Source: Dichomitus squalens LYAD-421 SS1
Taxonomy: Eukaryota; Basidiomycota; Agaricomycetes; Polyporales; Polyporaceae
Direction: 5' to 3'
NCBI RefSeq assembly: GCF_000275845.1
Contig: NW_006766922.1
Coordinates: 206,391-253,198 of the forward strand
DNA: 46,808 nucleotides
Numbering within the stretch: the stretch's first letter is position 1; each line of letters opens with the position of its first letter. Position numbers and translations under genes: made by a program. The notes below the pieces were generated by a model. That model did no database searches. It had not been told where the DNA came from and saw nothing but the letters and a program-made list of their open reading frames with translations. Below are positions 1-11,680 of the stretch, piece after piece.

Positions 1-830
1 CCGTAGTACAGATGTGTAAGAAGTATTATATGCATTGTGAATTGTTTCGCTTGGCCGAGATGAGCATGGCTCACTCCAGTGTAGGACATGAAGGCACAGC
101 GACCACTACCGCTCTGGTCGGTGGCTGAGAGGCGCTTAATCCTCTCCCCCTTCCCAGTGGGCACGGCGCTCACATTCTTTTGCGCTCTGAGCGCGTTTTG
201 AGCCTGGGATGCTCACTCAAAAGTTGTAGGGAATGACGTGTAGAACATATTCTCTCGTGTAGATTTTCAATTCTTACAATATCTCGAGAACTAGGCTCCA
301 ACTTGAAAATCGCCACGAGAGAACTTGTGCATTCAATGTCTAAGATACCCCTTCACCACTCTGCTCGGTCATAATGGGAGGTTTCGGGGAGAGATCTTTC
401 TTTTACACGTTGACCGCCCTTCAGCCACCAGCATTCCATTTGGCCGTCCTGCCGTCTAATCAAGCCGTAGATTATCATGCAATTCGAGCCCCGAGGCATA
501 AGCGAAGGCCGGGCGCTCTGACGCGCGCCTCCTCGGTTAACCCGGGCGCTGCCTATCCCCATAACCAACGCAATCTCGCCGAGTCTACGAAGTCAGCTCC
601 TCACCCCTCCACCCATAAGACACCAACGACATATGCCATGGAGTTCGTACATGCTACATATGATCTACTCCATACACTACTGCTGAGCCATGCTCAACCT
701 ATGGAATTGCTTGCTAATCCGGCGCACCAGATCAGCGCTGACAACTGCTTCGGAGCACCGTCATCCGAGTCCGGCAGGACGTGCCGTTGGGAGAGAGAGC
801 ACGGCACGCCAGGGCTGGAGCAGCTCCTGT
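1..830. other. Left-edge region without a recognised gene
   Basis: Open frames on both strands overlap one another and none shows a recognisable domain or splice pattern. The stretch just left of the SDR stop codon is expected to hold that gene's 3' untranslated region. Confidence 0.6.
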
Positions 831-1827
831 TCAGTCACCGAGTGGATAAGGATGGAGGATTTGACCGTAGTAAAGCTCCGAGTCGGTGCTGGCGAGGAAG
901 ACATAGCTTGGTGCAATTTCTGCAGGCTGCCCAGGCCGACCAATTTGGGACTTTTCGTCGAAGCCTTCCAGTTGTTCTGGAGGCCGCGATGCGGGCTGGA
1001 GCGGAGTGTGGACAGGGCCCGGAGCAACGGCGTTGACGCGCTAGAGAGGAAATCTCAGTCGTGGCTCGGTGATATGAACACACGAGTACTCACAATCCCC
1101 TTCTTCACTAGATCCTTGGCCAACGAGCGCGTGAATCCGACAATGGCGCCCTTCGTCGCGACGTAGTCGGGGAACGACGCGCTCCCCCTGAACGTCGTCA
1201 CGCTCGTCGTGTTGATGATGCTCGACCCCTTCGGCATGTGCGAGAGCGCGAACTTCGTCAGCGCAAACATCTGCAGGACGTTCGTCTTGAACACCTGCTC
1301 GACGGAATCCAAGTCGATCTCCGCAAAGTCCTCCGTCAGCCGCTGTTGGCTCGCGTTGTTCACCAGAACATCTACACGCTCGAACTCGGCGACGTGCCGG
1401 TCGATAATTGACTTCACGTTCTTGAAGTCTTCGAGATCGAACGCGATGGAGAGACATTTGCGCCCCTCATACTCCACCGCACGAACGGTCTCGTCTGCGT
1501 CAGGCTGCTCTTGCGAAAGATGGACGATGGTCACATCTGCTCCCTCGCGCGCGAAGAGGATGGCGACCGCTCGACCGACGCCAGAGCTGCAAGGAAAGCA
1601 TCGGTGTTCATCGGCGTTGTGGTACGTGGCAAGACGACTTACTCTCCACCGGTTATGACTGCCTTCCTATCCTTCAACTTTCCAGAGCCGATATAGGGCC
1701 TGGGTCCTGCCGGAGTCTCGAGACTCGTGCTGAACGGCTCGGGAGTCATCGACTTTTGCAGCCCAGGGAGGTCCTGGGTCTGTGCTGGGATTCTTTGCTT
1801 CAATGTTTGCCCGTCGTGTTGGCTCAT
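831..1827 (-). CDS. Short-chain dehydrogenase/reductase (YghA/glucose-ribitol dehydrogenase-like), 3 exons
   Basis: Exons in coding order: 1643-1827, 1094-1586, 831-1040 (introns 56 and 53 nt, GTAAGT and GTGAGT donors), giving 295 aa. The Rossmann glycine motif TGGDSGVG lies at about residues 59-66, NNAS at 138-141, and the catalytic set N164, S190, Y203 and K207 (YVATK) is complete, followed by RVNAVAPGP after the second junction. Known for the family: NAD(P)-dependent oxidation/reduction of sugars, polyols or aldehydes, usually cytosolic. The N-terminal leader of about 45 residues ending in PYIGSGKL is typical of this subgroup, which supports the ATG at 1825-1827. The C-terminus reads YYGQILHPYPLGD instead of the usual TGQ..HPNGG ending, so the last residues diverge. 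The substrate cannot be read from sequence. It is transcribed in the same direction as the PDI gene behind it, about 435 bp apart. Confidence 0.9.
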
Positions 1828-2262
1828 GTTTGCCCTGAAATACAGCAGAGGTGGTGTCGGTGCGAGATAGTAGGACGGTATAATAGTTGTCTTCTTTCGT
1901 TGAACGTTGAGCAGTGATCGTTGAGCAAAGGATGTTGCGAGAACACACATGCCGTGCCGCTGACCCAGATGCAACCTTATGTGCGCGCTGTGAACAGCAG
2001 TGGCGTCCGACTGCGACGAAGGAGCCAGTGGCGCACAGCCAACCCTGTCCGACCACTCCACTGGGGACAGCGTAGCCCGCAGTGACGCAGACACACTCCA
2101 TCTCTCATGCTCACCTGTGATGTCATCGTATCTCGACGATGGCTCATGGACTTGAACTCCCTACAGTGCGGTCGCTCTGGGCTAGAAATGAAACAAAGCA
2201 TGGAAATGTTGATCATAACTTAGTCGAGACAGGGGGACGTAACACTGTCATGGCTACTTCCT
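1828..2262. other. Intergenic spacer: SDR promoter side and PDI 3' end
   Basis: It separates two minus-strand genes, so it should contain the SDR promoter and 5' leader and the PDI 3' untranslated region. On the minus strand a TATTATA-like stretch sits roughly 50 bp upstream of the SDR start (near 1875-1885). No coding signal was seen. Confidence 0.5.
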
Positions 2263-4128
2263 CTACAACTCGTCGCGGGAGTGCTCATCCTCGGCCGTTG
2301 CCTCCTCGATCGTCGCCGGACGGAAAGCACCAAGGATGTTAGCCTTGATCTTAATCTCATCGAGCTTGCCTGGGGAGAGCGTACGCTTCTGGAGGATCGA
2401 CGCAAGACTATTGTTGCGGAGACATGAGCGTCTGTTGGCGGTACAACGAGCATCCCAAGGACTTACCGAGTCGACTCCTTCTGAAGATATTCCTCACTAC
2501 CATTGACGACCTTCTCCATCACGCGGAGGTAGTGTTTCGCTCCGGCACCGAGGGTAGCGGCAAGGTCGCTAGCCTCTTTGAGGAGCGCTTGGCGAGCCGA
2601 CGCCGACTCCTCGTAGAACTTTGCCGCGAGGGCGTCGAGCTGCTCAAGGCGGCCGGCCTTGTCGTTCAGAAGACCGCCGACAGTACGGTGAGTACCACAC
2701 TTCTCGTTGAGGTACTCGACGAACGCCTCCTCAGTACGAGCGCCCTCGTAGTCAATGGGCTCGTCCTTGGCACCCTTGGGGAAGAACTTGATCGTAGGGT
2801 AGCTCTTGACACCGTACTTCTGAGCGAGGGGCTTGTTGCTTTGCGCGTCGGCGTCGACGTTGATGACAAGACACTATGGGTCATGAATCGGCACATTATC
2901 ACCTGATGGATGCGGAGACTGCACTCACGTGAGGCTCGTTGGAGAAGTCCTTAGCGACTTCCTCGTAGATGGGCTTCAGACGCTTGCAGTGACCGCACCA
3001 AGGAGCGGTGAACGCGACAATAGCGGCCTTCTCCGGGTTCTGTATGCAACGATACATGTTTGAGTATGTGGCGCAAGGCGTAGGGTGTTGGCACGAGCGA
3101 ACGGAGAACACATACCAGAGCAACCTCGTCAAAGGAGTGTATATCTAGGATCTGGTACGCCGGAGGGGCAGGCGGCCTGATGTTCGATTTCACGCCGGAC
3201 TTTGTGGAGACGCTTGAAACTGACGTTAGCAGCTGTTCCGTACGGACCGCAAGTCGTCGCGAGGAGCATATGTTTCAGATGGAGTTAGGTCTCATCTCTG
3301 AGATTCAGCGACCTTAACCAAATAGGTCATGCATCACGCCCGAGCAGCGAAAGTACGGAGAGAAAGTGAACAAGGACGCTCGTCGAGAGCCGAAGAAAAG
3401 GTAGAGAACTGCCAAGCAAGCAACGTCACATCTTAAGCAGGTACACAAGTTCGATGCTTGCAAGGGAATTCTATGTGTGATGGTCTCTTTCGGGCGAAAT
3501 TGGTTGCGCGAGACCAATAAATGAGGCGCGGGGCAAAGGGAGAAGAACGAAGCCAGCAGTACGAAAGCGAAGCAGCAACTTACAAGTCGGCCAAAGTCTC
3601 AAGTTCACGTCCTCCGTCATAGCTCTCGTCGGTGCCGTCAGCGTTGAACCATTTCAGGGCTGTAGAGGGGAGCAGATATGCCATGAATATGCTAGTGCAT
3701 AGTTGCACCGACAGCAGTTACGCACTGGGGAAGCCAGTCACGCCGTACTTCTGGCCGAGTGGTCGTCCGACACCATCCGCGTCGACCTTGGCAATGATAA
3801 CCTTGCCCTTCTGATGCGCGAACGCATCCGCAAGCTGTTCATATGTGGGTGCAAGGTTCTAAGGAGCAAAGCTTGAGCGCAAAGTTCTCGGAGGTGGTGC
3901 AGCAGGCAGGTGAACGCACCTTGCAGTGGCCACACCATGGCGCGAAGCTGATCGAACTTCTTTAGACATCTGAGCAGTATTGGCTGTGCATTTTACTCAC
4001 AATTCAACCAGTGCGGGTTTGCCCTTGCCAATCACCTCGTCGAAGTTGTCCGGGGTGAGTTCAAGCACATTGGATGCCAGCGCGGTGCCAATAGATAGCA
4101 CCGCTGCGATGAAAGTCCCAAACCTCAT
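2263..4128 (-). CDS. tigA: Protein disulfide isomerase, ERp38/TigA (PDI-D) type, 8 exons
   Basis: Exons in coding order: 4001-4128, 3920-3947, 3726-3858, 3584-3659, 3116-3212, 2929-3039, 2467-2873, 2263-2407; all phases close, giving 374 aa. Residues 1-18 form a signal peptide (MRFGTFIAAVLSIGTALA). Two thioredoxin domains follow, each with the redox site APWCGHCK (Cys48/Cys51 and Cys169/Cys172), then an ERp29-like helical D domain (about 240-355). The chain ends in RDEL, a KDEL-type ER retrieval signal. Known role: forming and rearranging disulfides of secretory proteins in the ER lumen. The two-a-domain plus D-domain order separates it from classical four-domain PDI. The first active site is encoded almost wholly by a 28-nt exon. 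Exon 5 needs a CAAG acceptor, less usual than YAG, but it is the one that keeps DFVSTKSGVKSN in frame. Confidence 0.95.
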
Positions 4129-7100
4129 GATGCCGCCAGAAAAGTAGGACCAAGATGAAGATGGAAGAACGAGGGAGAGCAGTGGTGGGGGAATGCGTGG
4201 AGGCTCTGCAGAGCCTTTGTCAGAAACCGAGGCTGAGAAAGTGCGACGTGGAGGGCGGGGAACTCGCTTACGTAATCGTCATATACTGTGAAGGCAAACG
4301 CACAGTAGCCGGAACGTTGAGAGTGTCCCAACTCGGTCCCACCTCCAGCGGTACGTGGCTCCCAAAATCGACAATAGGTTCGCAAAGCATCTCAGTCACA
4401 TAGTTGAACCCGACGATCATCCGCTACCACCCTGGGCAAGGTAGCTCCCGGCGACCGTAACTTTACACATGTTGCTTGTACTTCTCAATCCAAAGAAGAC
4501 AAAGGGCCCGGTGGGGCTGGTCGGGAAGAGCGTAGAGAAGGGATCAGAGCACCTACTAGATCCCCGGGCGTCGTCAGTCCGACTAAGTTCGTCTCAGCAA
4601 ACACCTCGCACGCGAATGTTGAATGGGCTTGACGGCTGAGTCGACACTATCCTCGGTCCTGCGCCCTTAGGACCTCACCTCAGGGCTCACCATAGAGCGT
4701 CCATTACGTCGAGTCGTAAGAACGACCATGATACGATGCCATCTGTATTTTGAGGAAACTAACTATCAGCCGAGATGGATAAGCTATAGAAGCAAAGACG
4801 GAAACCGCACCGTCCGATATGCATGGCCTCAGCAACTGCATTATAGCTGTTAAGCTCCTCGTCACACCTGACATGAATGCAGCGATTGGTGCCCATAACA
4901 TCCGGGAAAGATGTTATAACAACTTCTTCCACGTTCCACAAAGTGGGAGCGTATACACGGGTAAGATAGCATAACAGGTACAATGTGAGAGGAGGGGGAT
5001 GAAGCAGGGAGCGGATGCGAAGACAGGAAGGTTTAGTCGGCTGGTACGATCATGCCGGACGGCCAATGGATACGATCACTGCGCCAACCTTCCGCCGCTG
5101 AAATGAAAGTGAACACCTTGATCAGCTCACAAGAGGACGGCACAGAACATGGAAATACCTGACACAACATGAGGTCCCCGGACCAATTGATGTTATTGTG
5201 TTCAGACGTCCAAGGACTAGAACGTCATTCAACATGTGCAACTTGAAGCACGCCGCCAAGGATCGCGACTAGAAATGAGGGCGCATGTCGTACACCGTGC
5301 GGCTGACTTTGCATCATTCCCGAAGGATGAACCCCCTGCAGTGACTTACTTCATCTGCCGAATGCGGGCGTCAGCAGAAGCTAAGCTACGGGTTCATGTC
5401 AGGATATCGCAAGACCTAGAACTCACCGATAGGAGCCAGAGCTCTCGTCGCAGTTCTGTAAAATGATAAGTGAAGAGTATGTTATGTTCGAGGCGCTCTG
5501 CGGGGCTTTCTTCCTTCCCACAAGTTCATTCATGGACCAAAACGGCGCACAATGACTCGACCGCAGGTCATACATTGCAGAAAGGGTACGGGTGGGTAAC
5601 TGATTTCCCCGGTCCGTACCCGTGTTCTTTTCGATCGTCCCCAATCTAAATAAGGGCAACGTACGCGCGGTACGACCGTAGATGTGCGATGAGCTAGCGT
5701 TGAGGGTACCCTGGCGCTAGCTTCCTGTCGTGGCAAATTGGCAAGAAGCACGAGCATGCATAATGGCGTGTAAGGTCAGAAGCACCGGTGTTATGCACTC
5801 AGGAGAAATCTAGGTACACGGACCGTTAACTTACACTTACGCTATCGGGTTCTCTGACAGTCTGCTACCGGCTTGCCTAGCAAAGTTCCGCCCCGCACAT
5901 CAAGGTTCGGCCCTGAGGTCTGACGAGTTCTGGAGTCACCGAGCTCATCGGGAACTCTCTTCGAACAATGTCGAGCTTGTGTACATGCTTATAGCAATAC
6001 AACTCGCATCAGAAGCTTCACATCAATCGAACTGCTGGCAGGGACGAACCTAGTCCATAATTAACCCCAAGCTCTGAAGCTTTCTTGCCGAGCTTTGGTT
6101 CTCCCAAAGCAGCATAACGCACACACGCCGCAGTGCATTTTTCTTGCATAGGTGCAGCCGGTACCGAGCCTCATAGCCAAACCTGGGTGCCGAGGGAATT
6201 AGTATGTAAGAAAGAAGCCGGGACGTTCGCATTTGATAGATACCACATGATGAGCGGCCAAGCCAACACGTACTTCGTCCGGAAGAACAACCGATTATGA
6301 ATCCCCGTTGTCCACGCAAATGAGGTCCTGCGCGCACGTCGGACCTCTTGGCATGTCAATGTCGTATTCGTAGTGCGGCACAAGTTTGTATAGGCTACAA
6401 TGCGGTAAGCGGCTTGCCTAATGCAGACGAAGACCTCGAGTCAGTGTGACCGAGAGAGGACCTGTTACAGCTCGGGCGGATCCCTCGGCGACATGTACCC
6501 CGCACTTTGAAGATAGCGTGAAGCATTTCCCAAGCACGAGGCCGGGTAAGGGCCCAAGCTTGCGATATGTCGATGACATCTGCGCTCTTGCATGCCGTCG
6601 TGTCGTTACGTTACCGCATCCGAGCTGGAAAAAATGGATTGAGCCCTCAAGGCTCCTTCTAAGCCACCCAGGACATCTGGAAGTATTGCCGAGGCCATCG
6701 ATAAAGCCGTTCGGTTTCATGAGCAGTGTCATGTCAACCGATCGCATTGACCTTGCTAACGCCTCCACACGATAACGCTAGGTCGACTCATGACAAACAC
6801 CATGCGATCGAAATCGCAATATCAAGCTAGTCGGCCCTTGCAGACGCATCTCAACTGCCATAGCAACGAAACACAACAGAGGGAAGGCTCACCAGGGGGA
6901 TCTGGAAGCCTTAGGTGGCCTCGAGAGAGGAGCTCATCCACTCGGGATCACGTTCCGAAGGGGCGGTATGCCGCTACTCCAAATCCAGCGAAGACAATAA
7001 GAGTCCAGACGAGATTTCAGATCTCCTGCGTCGGCTGATAGAGTAAAGTGGGGCCTGAAGTCCCGCGAAGCCTATGACCTCCGCGGTCTCGACTGGTGTG

Positions 7101-9795
7101 GGAGACTTGTTCCAGACATTGGTCTCGATTTCGGATGAGTGTCCCATGGAGATGAGGTCGACTGACATACCGAGAATACGATTCGACCCTCAGATACGAC
7201 GCTGGGGGAGATCGGGGAGCGTTAGATCCTGCTCATATAGCAGGGTTTTCGCATGGCTTGATGAGTCCATGCACGAAATGAGCGTGGATTAGATAGACGG
7301 CGGCGCGCACTGGCACGTTTCCTAGCGCAATTTGTTCAAAAAGTCTTCGGTGAATTTTGCCGCATCCCGTTATCCCGACCGATGAGAGAAACGAACTAAT
7401 CCCGGTTGGAATTAAGGACGCTCATCCTCTGCGAATGGAACACGAACTCACATCCCTGCGTTCACAGCCCTCCAAACTGCTAAGCTGCTTGAGCGCCGCG
7501 AGAAGAAAGCGGGATGCTGTGGGACGCGGAACGTAAGCTCCATCCACGATTTCTGCGAAAGACGGCGCGTGCGAGCAGTCACATGCAACTCCGTGAGATA
7601 ACGGAGGCTTTTCATGAAAGAGGCAATCCTCGGCCTGAGTTCAGGATGATATAAGGGGCTCCGTCTCCGGCGAGTTCTTGTGTAAATGCAAACCTTACGA
7701 TGGCATCGCAGCGAACAGCCTCGTTAAGCCCGCCGCGGAGATCATTCGTTCTCCGGATACCCGAGCCAAACTCTCAAGACTGGTAGCATTGGATCCGCTC
7801 GTGACATCAGACCATGATAGACTAAGACACAAGACATAGCGAACGACATACCTAAGCGCTATAGGTCCTCCCGTACAGCTTGCTTCCATGTGAATCTAAT
7901 GCGCTCGAGACCTCTGAATGGATATGCGAGGGGCGCCTGCTGTCGTACAGGGTGTTCTCGGATCGTCATCGATAGGCTCCTCGACGTAAGCCTGGGCACT
8001 GCACACAAGAGCGGTGATCAAGATTAGTCGCGCTTACAACTCACTCACAAGATCGTGGAAGCCGTACCTGTCTTTGTCAAGACATGTGCCCTTAGCGCGC
8101 GCTCTTCGCGAGAATGGAAGCCGAATTTGTACCGGCACCACTCGCAGTGAAGTTCAATATCCTCGCTGTGGAGGCGGGTCGAGCCACGCTAGCTGCGCTT
8201 CCATCCACGTTGTGTAATTCTGCTCTCGGGCTAACGTCAAGCTGTCATTTTGCACTGACCTTGTTCTGTTGCGAATATTGAGATTTCCGGTCCTCGGATA
8301 TTCCAATAGCTTTGCCCTGCGCAATGTTCTGCATAAGATCCCGCACGGGCCGGGAGCTGTGAGAGCGCCTCGGCTGAGGCCAGCGCCGGCATCGCCGACA
8401 ACATCCCGAACAGCCTCAGCGCTCTGCCCCGAAAGTTTGGTAGCTCGAGGCTGATGATACGGACCAGGGGTCGAACTGAGTTCTCGGCGCTCACTTGCGT
8501 AAATAAGGCGATATTCTGCAGAAACTCTGGGCAGGCAGAGAACTTTGAGCGCGGAAGCAAAACCAGACGCCCGTCAGGCGTCCCCTGAAATCATAGAAGG
8601 CGCTGAGAACGAGAGAAGCAGCACTAAACATGTGCTACGACGCCGCCGCGAGCATAGGTCCGTCTTCACGACGCCATCGGCCGCAGGGCAGTGGCGCACG
8701 GCGGCTAGTCTTGTCCGTTTGAGCGGACTAGGTTGTGAAAAAAACCGCGCAGGGGTCGCTGCCGGCGCGATATGAGGAGCATGAGCTGTCGGTGCACGGA
8801 GTCGGCGGAGACTTAGTTGATACTCACCGTGTCGACTCGCGCCACTCGTTCCTCGATATCCGCTTAGCTCTGGCTGCCTCGAGGCTACTGCGTGTTTCAT
8901 TGAGGACTTGGCCAGGACGCCGGACGATTTCGACATGAATATTGCTGTTCATGGCGAGAGGCAGGCAGCAAACGCCGATATTGATCATCTGATAGCCCAC
9001 GTGGGAAGATAAGATATCCCCATGAAGGCATCAGCAGCCCACTCGTGGGGGCGATAGAACACCGGAAGACAGGCATGGGAGGCGAAGGAAACATACCGCT
9101 CGAGGGCGTCCGGCATTGCATGGAACTGAAGAAGGATACCAGAAGTCTGTTGACGTCAGGCGCTCTTCGCATAGTAAATTTCATGACAATCTTCGCCGTG
9201 CTCGATACGTAAGGCATACAGATATTCGTTGCTGCAAAGCTAGTTCTCATCTGAGTGGAGCTCAGGATGAGTACAACATGATCTACAAGGATGAGACATA
9301 CCTACAAGGGCCATATTGAGAAGATTTCCACATCGTCGATCTAGGGGAGAGACATACAGGGCATACGTAAGGATGCATGAGGAAGGGAATACATGGAAAA
9401 TAGGGAGACGCCACAAGACACGAGACCGCTGGAGGACTACGAAGCGATGACAGCATGGATCACCAGGCCTATCACCGAGAATGGTTCGTCCTCGGGTACA
9501 AAATATCGTACAACAGGGACAAGGAAGGGAAGCGTATATTGAGGCAGAATGAAGAAATCACAGCTAAGAAGACAGACTAGGGAGTTGAATCACCCAGTCA
9601 GGATTGAGGAAATGCGAATGACGGAGGGCGGTAGGCATAGAGGACAACATAAGGACGTGCATGCGCATGCACAACGTGGAATAGGTGCGTTCGAGAGAGA
9701 GATGCTAGGATGAATCGGAATCAATACAGTGCATTCGACCGAACCTACCGGGGCGTGCATTGGGGAGCACGAGGGCGGTCCTGATCCCGACACAA
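4129..9795. other. 5.7-kb region with no recognisable gene
   Basis: The longest frames are about 120 codons, occur on both strands and show no domain, no codon bias like the neighbouring genes and no convincing intron chain. The right part should hold the 3' untranslated region of HMG gene A and the left edge the PDI promoter. The composition looks less GC-rich than the genes. An 8-bp inverted repeat (GGGTACGG at 5584-5591, CCGTACCC at 5614-5621) is present but isolated. A multi-exon orphan gene, a long non-coding transcript or a decayed repeat cannot be excluded. Confidence 0.6.
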
Positions 9796-11680
9796 TTAGA
9801 AGTCGTCCTGGCGACACTGGACGACCGGGAAGGCGTAGGTGATGAATGGTGCATCTGAGCCCCAAGTATAGTGCGCCGTGTGTGCGGGGCCGACCGCGCC
9901 AAATCCGTCACCGTGTCCGAAAGACTCGTTGCTGAAGTCGTAAGCGGCGCACGCCGCGGCGTCAAAGGCCTTCTTCATGACGCTGGGAGAATCGGTGCCG
10001 TCCACGTAATGGTAAACCTTCGTGAGGGGAGAGCTGATCGGCGACGCCAATTTTGGCAGGGGGCTCCCAGCCCAGCCCTCCAGAGAGGAATACGACGAGG
10101 GAGAAGGCGCGGGCGCGTACGCCTCGCCCATCATGTCCGAGATGCTGGTCGGAGTGCCGATATCGGATTCGTGACCCCAGCTAAACATTACGGGAGTCGC
10201 GATGGGAGACTGTAACGGGCTGTTGAACCCTTCGGCGTCGCGCTCAAACGCGGGGAGGTGGGGGCTCGAGAGGTTGCTCGCAGCGAACCCGAAGGCGTCC
10301 AAACCGGCCTGCGTCCGAACGCAAAATCGAAAAAGAGCCGCGCCACAACTTGTAAGCGAGCGCAGGAAGCAATGCGCGATCATGATGTACTCACGTCATT
10401 GACATCGGAACTGAACGTCTGGATGGAAGACACGCTGTCTGCGGAAGCGTGCCCTGTGCCCTCGCGTTCTGCGCCACTGTCAGGTTGGATGGCCAAAATT
10501 TCCTCGGGGGGGACCCCACTGCCGTCGAAACTCGCCGCGCGTGTAAAGAGAGGCGGGCCTGCACTGAACGAGTCACGGCGGTGGCTCAGAAGGGCACGAG
10601 GTCCGCCAGTCGGAGTGCGAGCGCGGGGGGCAGGCGCGGACGAGGAACGTTTGAACATCGCGGTGAGAGGTACCTTGAACCGCCCATCCACGGCGGAGCG
10701 TGTAGCCAGCGGCTTCACATCCAAGCCATCCGTCGCGATGGTAAGGGTCGGGGTATGGGGCATGTCGGATCCCACCACGGAGCGGACCTTGACGTCTGCA
10801 TCTGCGGAGTGGATGTCGCGTATCTCGCCCTGGCTCTGCATCATCGACAGAGCCACGCCTTCCGTGGGGCCCTCGTCCTTGGGCCTGCGGCCCCTGCTCG
10901 TCTCGCAGTCGTACTGCTCGACTGCAGCCGCGAGGTCTGACCCAGTCTTCCCCGCAACGAGTAAATCGGCAATCTTGGCGCACCTCTTCTCGCGACTGCG
11001 TTCTTCTTTCTCCGACTGCCCTCGACCTTTCCGATTCCCTCTCTTCCGTGGTCCATCCTTCACCTTCGCTAGCGCATTCGCCGCAGGTTTGAACCTCCAG
11101 TCGGGGTACTTCTGGCGGTGCTCAGCGAGAGCGACGATCGCCTTCTGTTCCCACACCTTGCGCTCCTGGCGCGGGAGAGCCTTCCAGCACTTGCCTGGAG
11201 ACGAGAAACGCGTTAGACACGCGGTTTCCGCACGGCGAGAGCAAGCGCGACTGAACCTACCGATGATCTTGGAGAGCGCACTGTGATTGCCCTCGATTTC
11301 GCCGGGAATGTGGCCGCCCTTGATGAAGGAGGAGCGGAAGAGAATAAAGGCGTTGGGAGGACGCGGGATGTAGGATGCGTCGCGCTTCTTGGCGTGTGAG
11401 CCACGAGGCAGGTCGGGCATGGTCGTGTCTTGAGGCGAGTACACATTCATGTCAGGCGCAAGACCCTCAGGTGCATACTCGGACATAGCGAATTCATGGT
11501 TGTACGAGATGGGTGGTAGATCCGCGGCGAAGGTAAAAGTCATCGGCGGGAGGGGATTGTCCACCAGGGGCGGCATGCCGTCTGCGGCGCGAGTCAGTAC
11601 GCGACGCGTGATGTCCATATTAGGCAAGGATACGCACCGTCGTCGTCGAACTCCATTTCGTGGTCAAACGGTGGCGGCAT
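9796..11680 (-). CDS. HMG-box transcription factor A (MATA_HMG-type box), 4 exons
   Basis: Exons in coding order: 11638-11680, 11261-11581, 10395-11194, 9796-10308; phases close to 558 aa. The box starts at about residue 84 with SYIPRPPNAFILFR, continues through NHSALSKIIG, KCWKALPRQER and EHRQKYPDW, and is followed by a lysine/arginine-rich tail. An intron interrupts the box in the Gly codon of KIIG. After the box comes a second motif, RCAKIADLLVAGKTGSDLAA (10926-10985), which recurs in HMG gene C. The C-terminal 350 residues are Ser/Pro/Asp-rich and probably disordered, fitting a regulatory region. The box type is a sequence-specific DNA binder found in fungal mating and developmental regulators; targets are unknown. 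The start is the least certain part: a possible further upstream acceptor (CGCTTCAG on the minus strand) could extend the N-terminus. Confidence 0.88.
10926..10985 (-). other. Conserved post-HMG-box motif (copy in gene A)
   Basis: The encoded segment RCAKIADLLVAGKTGSDLAA matches 11 of 20 positions of the equivalent segment in HMG gene C (36548-36607), although the sequence between the box and the motif has diverged. It is predicted to be helical from its leucine/alanine pattern. The function is unknown; a dimerisation or cofactor surface is a guess. Confidence 0.7.

Noticed and set aside
6446..6775. Open frame with LRYVDDICAL, resembling the catalytic YVDD of reverse transcriptases
   Set aside because: No other reverse-transcriptase block, no fingers or RNase H, and the match is short enough to be chance over six frames.
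10258..11286. 342-codon plus-strand frame
   Set aside because: Antisense shadow of HMG gene A exons.
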